Origin: Luteibacter sp. 9135
Lineage (GTDB): Bacteria; Pseudomonadota; Gammaproteobacteria; Xanthomonadales; Rhodanobacteraceae
DNA length: 64,000 nt
Direction of reading: 5' to 3'
Assembly: GCF_000745005.1 (NCBI RefSeq)
Contig: NZ_JQNB01000001.1
Location: 1,583,001-1,647,000 of the forward strand
Every line of letters begins with the position of its first letter. Position 1 is the first letter of the stretch. This document shows positions 27,341 to 35,928 of the stretch, piece by piece. The notes beneath the pieces were generated by a model that made no database searches, was not told where the DNA came from, and worked only from the letters and a program-made list of their open reading frames with translations. A program made the translations under genes and the position numbers.

Positions 27341-28216
27341 GTGACCCAAAGACGTTCCTATGCCGTCGGCACCGGCCTGTTCATCGTGCTCGGTTTTGCC
27401 GCGCTGGCCTACCTGGCCACGCAGACCACCTCGGTAGCCAACTCGCACCGCGGTTCCAGCTACGAGGTCTCCACCCGCTTTTCCAACATCGGCCAGCTGA
27501 AGGCGCGCGCGCCAGTCAAGGTCGCCGGTGTCCGGGTTGGCTCGGTCGAGTCGATCGACCTGGTCCCGGGTAAGGAAGAAGCCAAGGTCACCCTGGCCAT
27601 CGACGACAATCGGAAGGACATCCCGGACGATTCCGTTGCGACGATCTATACCAGCGGCCTCCTGGGCGACCAGTACGTGGGCCTGCAGTACGGCCAGTCG
27701 AAGACCCCGCTGAAAGCCGGCGGCGAGCTCGCCTTCACCCGTCCGGCCCAGCAGCTGGAAGAAATGCTCGGCAAGTTCTTCGGTGGCGGCAGCGCCCCGG
27801 ATCGCCTGGGCGGCACCTTCCACGTCACCGGTAACTTCACCAACATCGGTGGCCTGCAGCCGGGCGCGGCGGTCAAGCTGGCCGGTGTGCCGATCGGCAG
27901 CGTGTCTTCGGTGCTGGTCAAGCCGGGTGCCACGGAAGCCACCGTGACCCTTGCGATCGACAAGCGTTACTCCCAGATACCGGATGACTCGGCCGCGGCG
28001 GTGTTCACAAGCGGTTTGATCGGTAGCCAGTATGTTGCGATCCAGCCGGGCGGCTCGCCGGAATACCTCGCGGACGGCGACGAGCTGGTGCTCACGCAAT
28101 CCGCGCTGCAGCTGGAAGACCTGATCGGCAAGTTCCTCGTGAACGGCTCGCCGAGCGACAACAAGAACGGTGCCCCGCAGGGTGGCGCCAACCCCGATAA
28201 CGCCGGCAAGAAGTAA
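27341..28216 (+). CDS. mlaD: MlaD-type lipid-binding protein with two tandem MCE domains
   Basis: A membrane-anchored periplasmic component of the Mla transporter; 291 residues against about 180 in E. coli MlaD. One N-terminal transmembrane helix (residues 8-27) is followed by two MCE domains, residues about 41-118 and 160-237. They align without gaps at a constant 119-residue offset: NIGQLKARAPVKVAGVRVGSV versus NIGGLQPGAAVKLAGVPIGSV, IPDDS twice, TSGLLGDQYV versus TSGLIGSQYV, and LEEMLGKF versus LEDLIGKF. The tail is Gly/Asn/Pro-rich. Initiation is at GTG. Two stacked MCE rings would lengthen the periplasmic channel, an inference from LetB/PqiB. Confidence 0.93.
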   Translation: MTQRRSYAVGTGLFIVLGFAALAYLATQTTSVANSHRGSSYEVSTRFSNIGQLKARAPVKVAGVRVGSVESIDLVPGKEEAKVTLAIDDNRKDIPDDSVATIYTSGLLGDQYVGLQYGQSKTPLKAGGELAFTRPAQQLEEMLGKFFGGGSAPDRLGGTFHVTGNFTNIGGLQPGAAVKLAGVPIGSVSSVLVKPGATEATVTLAIDKRYSQIPDDSAAAVFTSGLIGSQYVAIQPGGSPEYLADGDELVLTQSALQLEDLIGKFLVNGSPSDNKNGAPQGGANPDNAGKK

Positions 28217-28236
28217 GCCGGTCCAGGAGACATCGC

Positions 28237-28914
28237 ATGCTGCGTCAGATTTCCCTCGCCATCGCCCTTGCCCTCGGCAGCGTCATGGCAGCACCCGTGC
28301 TCGCCCAGGACGCCGCGCCGGCCTCCGCCGGCCAGCAGCAGGGCCCGGAGCAGATCGTCCAGACCATCTCCGACGATCTGGGCAAGGCCATCGAAGGCCA
28401 CCAGGCCGAGCTCAAGAACGATCACGAGAAACTGATCGCGGTGATCGACGATACGTTCCTGCCGCACTTCGATATCGACTACGCGTCGATCCTGGTGCTG
28501 GGCCAGAACGCCTCGAAGGCCACCCCCGAGCAGCGCGAGCGCTTCGCCAAGGCGTTCTACAACTCGATCACCCATCGTTACGCCGAAGGCCTGCTGAACT
28601 ACACGCGCGGCAAGGTCAAGGTGCTGCCGTCCTCCGGCGACCTCAACAACAAGCGCACCGTGGTCCGCACCCAGGTCATGCTCGACGACGGCAAGTCGGT
28701 CTCGGTCGACTACGCGTTCCGCAAGTCGAAGTCGGGTGACTGGAAGGCCTACGACGTGATCATCGAAGGCATCTCGTACATCACCAACTACCGCAACCAG
28801 GTGGATGCCGAGATCAAGAAGGAAGGCCTCGACAAGTTGACCACCGACCTCGAGACCAAGGGTGCGGGCGCCATCGACGATATGAAGAAAGACACGGGCG
28901 GCGCCGGCAAGTGA
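28237..28914 (+). CDS. mlaC: Periplasmic phospholipid shuttle MlaC
   Basis: A 225-residue periplasmic lipid carrier with a Sec signal (cleavage near APVLAQ). Family blocks: LPHFDIDYASILVLGQ, ATPEQRERFAKAFYNSITHRYAEGL, SVDYAFRKSKSGDWKAYDVIIEGISYITNYRNQ. The C-terminal end is Lys/Gly-rich. It ferries phospholipid between MlaA at the outer membrane and MlaFEDB at the inner membrane. The stop overlaps the GTG of the STAS gene. Confidence 0.94.
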   Translation: MLRQISLAIALALGSVMAAPVLAQDAAPASAGQQQGPEQIVQTISDDLGKAIEGHQAELKNDHEKLIAVIDDTFLPHFDIDYASILVLGQNASKATPEQRERFAKAFYNSITHRYAEGLLNYTRGKVKVLPSSGDLNNKRTVVRTQVMLDDGKSVSVDYAFRKSKSGDWKAYDVIIEGISYITNYRNQVDAEIKKEGLDKLTTDLETKGAGAIDDMKKDTGGAGK

Positions 28915-29207
28915 GCCAGGCGTCGTTCTCGCTGGCGACGCCTTCGCCGGACACCCTTGCGGTGTCCGGCGATCTCACGTTCGCCACGGCGGCCGCGGCC
29001 CTCGACGGCGCACGCGCCGAGCTGGATCGCGGCAACCAGACCGTGCTTGACCTGGGTGGCGTGTCGCACGCCGACAGTGCCGGCCTCGCCACGGTGCTGG
29101 CCTTGCTGGCCCATGGCAGGACGAAGGGCAGGGCGATCTCGGTTGCCCGTGCGCCGCAGGGCCTGCATGCGCTGGCGCGGGTGTCGGGCGTCGACGCGTT
29201 GCTCTAG
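28911..29207 (+). CDS. mlaB: STAS-domain protein MlaB
   Basis: A 98-residue STAS domain, the cytoplasmic MlaB subunit that binds MlaF and supports transporter stability. It shows the typical LAVSGDLTFATAAAAL start, the VLDLGGVSHADSAGLATVLAL core and a short end. The GTG start overlaps the mlaC stop (GTGA). It is the last gene of the operon and is followed by a terminator hairpin. Confidence 0.88.
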   Translation: MSQASFSLATPSPDTLAVSGDLTFATAAAALDGARAELDRGNQTVLDLGGVSHADSAGLATVLALLAHGRTKGRAISVARAPQGLHALARVSGVDALL

Positions 29208-29236
29208 CTTTGTTCGTCGATGATCGGTTTGATCCA

Positions 29237-29255
29237 GGCCCTGCGGGGCCTTTTT
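29237..29255 (+). terminator. Rho-independent terminator after mlaB
   Basis: A GC hairpin (GGCC-CTGCGG-GGCC) followed directly by five T, 30 bases after the mlaB stop, ends the gmk-mlaFEDCB unit. It opens a 336-base intergenic region that also holds a REP pair, an octamer repeat and the mlaA terminator. Confidence 0.65.
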
Positions 29256-29314
29256 CATGAGCGCGATTTGGCGCGCCGGTCACGCCTCCGAGCGCTGAGG
29301 TTCCCGATAGGCGT

Positions 29315-29423
29315 GTAGGAGCGCACGCTCGTGCGCGAAAGGCATCGCGTCCACGCACAGGGCTAACGCGCAAGGTTGAAGGCACGGCCTCAACACATGT
29401 CGCGCACGTGCGTGCGCTCCTAC
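29315..29423. repeat. GTAG-type REP pair (BIME-like)
   Basis: Two inverted copies of a 24-base element, GTAGGAGCGCACG..GTGCGCGA at 29315-29338 and its reverse complement at 29400-29423, separated by about 61 bases. Each copy has the GTAG head and imperfect stem-loop of REP sequences mobilised by RAYT transposases. Three related loci occur elsewhere in the window (33191, 48864, 54525), always between genes. Confidence 0.85.
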
Positions 29424-29478
29424 CCCCGAGCCCCCGAGCCCCCGAGCCCCCGAGTCCCCAAGCCCCCGAGTCCCCAAC
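29423..29478. repeat. C-rich octamer tandem repeat
   Basis: Seven consecutive 8-base units: five exact CCCCCGAG copies and two variants (TCCCCAAG, TCCCCAAC), abutting the REP element. It is noncoding and lies between convergent mlaB and mlaA. Such tracts are prone to slippage, so copy number may vary between isolates. Confidence 0.85.
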
Positions 29479-29512
29479 GCACCGACCCCCGAAAACGGCC
29501 CAAACCAGGACC

Positions 29513-29537
29513 AAAAAAAGGGCCCCGAAGGGCCCTT
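29513..29537 (-). terminator. Rho-independent terminator of mlaA
   Basis: On the minus strand a perfect stem AGGGCCC-TTCGG-GGGCCCT type hairpin is followed by a run of seven T, starting a few bases after the mlaA stop. It is a canonical terminator with a UUCG-like loop. Confidence 0.85.
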
Positions 29538-29543
29538 CCTTGA

Positions 29544-30374
29544 TCAGTTGGGCTTTTGCCCGTTCGACCGTTCCCACTTGTGTTGTTCGTCCAGGAGCTG
29601 CTCCGGGTCGAAATCCTTGTTGCTGTCGCTCAGGCCCTGCATCTGCTCGATCGCTTCGGCCGGCGGGTTGCCGTCGTAGATCTGGTAGAGGCGCTGCTGG
29701 CGATAGGCGTCGCGCAGGAACACGTACGGATCGTAGGCCGAGGCGAGGAAGCTCTCGGCATCGATCGCGCGGGCGCGGACCGTGATGAGGTACAGGACCG
29801 ACGGGGCGTAGTACTGGCCGCTGTGGAAGTCGTGGTTGCGGCTCAGGTAGCTCAGCGGGTCGAAGAAGTAGCTGTCTACCGGCAGACGCCAGACGTCGCG
29901 CACCGTGGTCGGGCCGATCAGCGGCATGACCAGGTAGCTGCCCTCGGGCACGCCCCAGCGGGCCAGGGTGACGCCGAAGTCGCTGTCGTACAGCGGCATG
30001 CCGAGCATGCTGGCCGGGTCCTTGAAGCCGAGGACGCCGATGGTCAGATTCACCACGAAGCGCCCCGTGGTCACGGCCGCCTGGCCGGGACGGAACTGGA
30101 GCAGCTGGTTGCCGATGGTGATCGGCAGGCGGATATTGGTGTAGAAGTCACTGACCGCCGTACGGACGGGCGGGTTGGTGATCTTCCGGTAACCTACCGC
30201 GACAGGGCGGATGATCGCCTTGTCCAGCTTGTCGTTGAAGGCGTAGACCTTCCGGTTGAAGTTTTCGTTCGGGTCGTCGGTGCGAGGCGGCGCGATATGG
30301 CACGCGGCAAGCAACGCCAGCGACGCGAGGCCGACGGCACGACGGACGATCCGGAAAAAGGGCATGGGGCGCAT
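29544..30374 (-). CDS. mlaA: Outer-membrane lipoprotein MlaA (VacJ)
   Basis: A 276-residue outer-membrane lipoprotein that extracts mislocalised phospholipid from the outer leaflet. Lipobox LASLALLAAC puts the lipidated Cys near residue 25. Family motifs are DDPNENFNRKVYAFNDKLDKAIIRPVA, ITIGNQLLQF and YSSF-like segments, with the characteristic GVPEGSYLVMPLIGPTTVRD. ATG at 30374 or 30365 could serve; both keep the signal. It is convergent with mlaFEDCB, so the whole Mla pathway is encoded within 5 kb, in two transcripts. Confidence 0.94.
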   Translation of the reverse strand: MRPMPFFRIVRRAVGLASLALLAACHIAPPRTDDPNENFNRKVYAFNDKLDKAIIRPVAVGYRKITNPPVRTAVSDFYTNIRLPITIGNQLLQFRPGQAAVTTGRFVVNLTIGVLGFKDPASMLGMPLYDSDFGVTLARWGVPEGSYLVMPLIGPTTVRDVWRLPVDSYFFDPLSYLSRNHDFHSGQYYAPSVLYLITVRARAIDAESFLASAYDPYVFLRDAYRQQRLYQIYDGNPPAEAIEQMQGLSDSNKDFDPEQLLDEQHKWERSNGQKPN

Positions 30375-30482
30375 CGGAGTGGCTTCGGGGGCGGGGCGAT
30401 AGGATAGTGTACCGCCTGGTTTTATTATTTGCACTACACCCGCCCTTCCTGGTCAGAACCCCACATGATACCCGTCCCCTCA

Positions 30483-30512
30483 TTGCCAGCCAATGGGCCG
30501 GACCGCTAAACT
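30483..30512 (+). promoter_or_regulatory. Candidate sigma-70 promoter of rpoZ
   Basis: TTGCCA (30483-30488) and TAAACT (30507-30512) with an 18-base spacer lie about 40 bases before the rpoZ start. They match sigma-70 elements moderately well and are the best pair in this gap. Confidence 0.4.
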
Positions 30513-30549
30513 GCCCGGTCAGAAGTATCTTTATTGTCAAGGATTTGAA

Positions 30550-30840
30550 ATGGCCCGAATTACCGTCGAAGACTGCCTTGAGGTAGTCGACAACCGCTTT
30601 GAGCTCGTGCTCATGGCGACCAAACGCGCGCGCCAGCTGTCCAAGGGTGCCGAGCCCACCATCGATCCCGACAACGACAAGCCGACCGTGCTCGCCCTGC
30701 GCGAAATCGCCGACCGCCGCGTCAACGACGAAATGATCGACGAAATCGACCGCGCCGCCCGCGAGCGTGCCGAGCGCGAAGCCCTCGAGTGGGCCGCCAC
30801 GGAAGTGGACGACGACCTCTCCAAGGGCGGGGATGACTGA
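30550..30840 (+). CDS. rpoZ: RNA polymerase omega subunit
   Basis: A 96-residue omega subunit that helps fold and hold the beta-prime subunit and forms a ppGpp site in proteobacteria. It starts [29 protein letters not shown], the diagnostic N-terminus; an AAGGA site precedes the ATG. It is followed 111 bases later by spoT, as in most gammaproteobacteria. Confidence 0.97.
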   Translation: MARITVEDCLEVVDNRFELVLMATKRARQLSKGAEPTIDPDNDKPTVLALREIADRRVNDEMIDEIDRAARERAEREALEWAATEVDDDLSKGGDD

Positions 30841-30951
30841 TGATGCCGGGTCGCTGTCGGCCCTGCATTTATCCTAACGTTGCGCGCCCTGACGCGCGGC
30901 CGCTGACGCCGCGCGCGGGAGGCTGTGCCGGCTGACGGCACAGGGCCTCCC

Positions 30952-33138
30952 ATGGAAGTCATTCCCGTCAAGAAACTGACCGACGTGCTGGACGACGGCC
31001 CGGTGCCGCCTTACGTCCAGGCCCTCGAGGAACGGGTAGGCACCTACCTGCCGCACGACCAGGTGCTGCGCATCCGGCGCGCCTTCCTCATCGGTGCCGC
31101 CGCGCACGAGGGACAGACGCGTAAATCCGGCGAGCCGTACATCACGCACCCTGTGGCGGTGGCCCACGTGCTGGCCGAACTGGGCCTGGATGCCGAGACG
31201 ATCATCGCGGCCATCCTGCACGACACCCTGGAAGACACCCGGCTGGCGCGGGACGAACTGGCCGGCGAGTTCGGCGAGACCGTGGCCGAGCTGGTCGACG
31301 GCGTCACCAAGCTCGACAAGATGCGGTTTTCCAGCCGCCAGGAAGCCGATGCGGAAAGCTTCCGCAAGATGCTCCTGGCGATGGCGCGCGACCTGCGCGT
31401 CATCCTGATCAAGCTCTCCGACCGCCTGCACAACATGCGCACCCTGGGGGCAAAGGACGCCCCCTCGCGTCGCCGCATCGCCCGCGAAACGCTGGAGATC
31501 TACGCGCCCATCGCGCAGCGCCTGGGCATGAACAAGTTCAAGGCCGAACTGCAGGATCTCGGTTTCAAGGCGCTGTATCCGGACCGCCACCGCATCATCG
31601 GCGAGCGTATCCGGGCGGCCATCGGCAATCGCCGCGAGGCCATGGCCAAGATCGAGATGGCGCTCGAAGGCCGCCTGGCCGCCGAGAAGATCCCCGGCCG
31701 CGCCGTCAGCCGGATCAAGTCGGCGTGGAGCATCTATTCGAAGATGCGCGGCGACCATAAATCGTTCGCGCAGCTGATGGATGTCTACGGCTTCCGCGTC
31801 GTTACCGACAGCGCCATGCACTGCTACATGGCGCTCGGCGCCGTGCACGGCTTGTACAAGCCGGTGGACGGCCGCTTCAAGGATTTCATCGCCATCCCCA
31901 AGGGCAACGGCTACCAGTCGCTGCACACCGTGTTGCTGGGTCCGTTCGGCGCCCCCATCGAGATCCAGATCCGCACCTCGGAGATGGAGTCGGTGGCCGA
32001 GCGCGGCGTGGCCGCGCACTGGGCCTACAAGACCGACTCCGGCCCGTCCAACAGCGCGCAGGCGCGTGCCCGGGAGTGGTTGTCCGCGCTGGCCGATAGC
32101 CAGGCCAACACGCCGTCGGCGTCGGAATTCCTCGAAAACGTCAAGATCGACCTGTTCCCGGACGAGGTTTACCTGTTCACGCCGCGCGGCGAGATCTTCT
32201 CGCTGCCGCGTAACGCCACGGCGCTGGATTTCGCCTATGCCGTGCATACCGACGTGGGCGATCATGCTGTCGCGGCCCGCGTGGACAAGAAGCTGGTGCC
32301 GCTGCGCACGCGCCTGGTCTCGGGCCAGCAGGTGGAGATCATCACCGCCCCCTCGGCCGTGCCGAACCCCGCGTGGCTCGAGGCGGTGGTGACGGGCAAG
32401 GCGCGCACCGCCATCCGTCAGTACCTCAAGCACCTGCAGCACGAGGATGCCGTGGACTTCGGCCATCGCATGCTCGACCGTGCGCTCGACGCCCGTGGCA
32501 TGAGCCTGGATGCCGTGCCGGCCGCTACGCTGGATCGCTTCCTCGAAGACGCGAAGCTGAAGCGTCTGGAAGAACTGCTTTCCGAGATCGCGCTGGGCAA
32601 CCGTTTCGCCGACCAGGTCGCCGTGCAGCTGCTCGGCCTGCTGGGCCCGGGCGCCGGTGGCCCGCAGGCGTCGCCCGAGCAGCAGCACAGCGCGGAAAAG
32701 ATCCGCATCAGCGGTGCCGAGCGCGGGGTGCTCAGCTTCGGCAACTGTTGTCACCCGTTGCCGGGTGACGAGATCATCGGCTTCCTGTCCTCGGGCAAGG
32801 GCATCGTGGTGCACCGGGTGGAATGCCCGAACGTACCGGAGTTCCGCAAGACGCCCGAGCGCATCGTGGCCATCGAGTGGGACCGCGACGTGGCCGGCGA
32901 CTACCGCGCCGAACTGCGCATCGAAGTGCTCAACCGCCCCGGCGTGCTCGCCACCGTGGCCGCCGCCATCGCCGATGCCGGTTCCAACATCGAGAACGTC
33001 GAATACATCGAGCGCGACAGCACCGCCGCCACGCTGCTGTTCGCCATCGAGGTCAAGGGCCGCAAGCACCTCGCCGACGTCATGCGCCGCGTCCGCCGCA
33101 CCGGCGTCGTCAGCGGCGTGTACCGCCACCCCCTCTGA
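30952..33138 (+). CDS. spoT: Bifunctional (p)ppGpp synthetase/hydrolase
   Basis: Stringent-response enzyme, 728 residues (E. coli SpoT 702). The HD hydrolase domain is intact (H66, H90-D91 in AILHDTLEDT). The synthetase domain has RFKD at residues 308-311, the RXKD type of bifunctional enzymes, and GYQSLHT. TGS (DLFPDEVYLFTPRG), a helical region, a zinc-finger-like CCHPLPGDEIIGF and a C-terminal ACT domain follow. ATG at 30952 is used; an upstream GTG at 30925 is less likely. No RelA-type paralogue is in the window. Confidence 0.96.
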   Translation: MEVIPVKKLTDVLDDGPVPPYVQALEERVGTYLPHDQVLRIRRAFLIGAAAHEGQTRKSGEPYITHPVAVAHVLAELGLDAETIIAAILHDTLEDTRLARDELAGEFGETVAELVDGVTKLDKMRFSSRQEADAESFRKMLLAMARDLRVILIKLSDRLHNMRTLGAKDAPSRRRIARETLEIYAPIAQRLGMNKFKAELQDLGFKALYPDRHRIIGERIRAAIGNRREAMAKIEMALEGRLAAEKIPGRAVSRIKSAWSIYSKMRGDHKSFAQLMDVYGFRVVTDSAMHCYMALGAVHGLYKPVDGRFKDFIAIPKGNGYQSLHTVLLGPFGAPIEIQIRTSEMESVAERGVAAHWAYKTDSGPSNSAQARAREWLSALADSQANTPSASEFLENVKIDLFPDEVYLFTPRGEIFSLPRNATALDFAYAVHTDVGDHAVAARVDKKLVPLRTRLVSGQQVEIITAPSAVPNPAWLEAVVTGKARTAIRQYLKHLQHEDAVDFGHRMLDRALDARGMSLDAVPAATLDRFLEDAKLKRLEELLSEIALGNRFADQVAVQLLGLLGPGAGGPQASPEQQHSAEKIRISGAERGVLSFGNCCHPLPGDEIIGFLSSGKGIVVHRVECPNVPEFRKTPERIVAIEWDRDVAGDYRAELRIEVLNRPGVLATVAAAIADAGSNIENVEYIERDSTAATLLFAIEVKGRKHLADVMRRVRRTGVVSGVYRHPL

Positions 33139-33190
33139 CCACCCCGCCCGCGCCACCCCCAACCACCCGCACGGTCCCCCATTGCCGTGG

Positions 33191-33289
33191 GTAGGAGCGC
33201 ACGATGTGCGCGAATGGGGCTTGCGTTGCCCTTGGGGTCTTGCCTCTTCACCGCTTTGTTGGCTTTTCGCGCACATCGTGCGCTCCTAC
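33191..33289. repeat. GTAG-type REP pair (BIME-like)
   Basis: Inverted pair of 23-base elements GTAGGAGCGCACGATGTGCGCGA at 33191-33213 and its exact reverse complement at 33267-33289, spaced by 53 bases, in the 231-base gap between spoT and ridA. This is the cleanest pair in the window; both arms are identical. Confidence 0.88.
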
Positions 33290-33369
33290 CGCGAGGTGCG
33301 GGCACACCTCGCTAGCGGCGATTCCACGGCATGGATAGACTGGCGGTCGATCCCACAAGGACCCTCCCC

Positions 33370-33753
33370 ATGACCCGCAGCACCATCGCTACCGACAAGG
33401 CGCCGTCCGCCATTGGCCCGTATTCGCAGGCCGTTCGTGCCGGCAACACCGTGTATTTCTCGGGCCAGATCCCGCTCGATCCCGCCACGGGCAACCTTGT
33501 GGATGGCGACATCACCGCGCAGACGCGGCGCGTGTTCGACAACCTCGTCGCGGTCGCCGAGGCGGCGGGCGGCACGCTGTCGGATATCGTCCGCGTGGGC
33601 ATCTACGTGACCGACCTGGGCAACTTCGCCGCCGTGAATGCGGTGATGGCCGAATACTTCCAGCAGCCGTACCCGGCGCGTTCCACCATCGAGGTCTCGG
33701 GCCTGCCCAAGGCCGCCCAGGTCGAGGTCGACGCGATCCTCGTCCTGCCGTAA
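33370..33753 (+). CDS. ridA: RidA family reactive-intermediate deaminase
   Basis: A 127-residue trimeric enzyme that hydrolyses 2-aminoacrylate and other enamine/imine intermediates. Signature segments are [55 protein letters not shown] and [22 protein letters not shown], including the substrate-binding Arg of PARST. It sits between spoT and recG, a conserved position in Xanthomonadales and pseudomonads. Confidence 0.95.
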   Translation: MTRSTIATDKAPSAIGPYSQAVRAGNTVYFSGQIPLDPATGNLVDGDITAQTRRVFDNLVAVAEAAGGTLSDIVRVGIYVTDLGNFAAVNAVMAEYFQQPYPARSTIEVSGLPKAAQVEVDAILVLP

Positions 33754-33769
33754 GGCCCGCCCCGTTCCC

Positions 33770-35890
<2,121 letters not shown>

Positions 35891-35928
35891 AACAGCGTGC
35901 TAGAGTCGTAGCTTCCTTCGATGGGGGC

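Noticed and set aside
27300..27341. An ATG at 27300 as the start of mlaD
   Set aside because: It is out of frame with the MCE protein; the GTG at 27341 directly precedes the transmembrane anchor.
29423..29478. CRISPR-like repeat
   Set aside because: The units are 8 bases long and contiguous, without spacers; this is a simple tandem repeat.
30874..33276. An 800-codon open frame antisense to spoT
   Set aside because: It is the expected by-product of GC-rich codon usage on the other strand; spoT on the plus strand has full domain and motif support, and the antisense product is low-complexity His/Arg/Gln-rich sequence.
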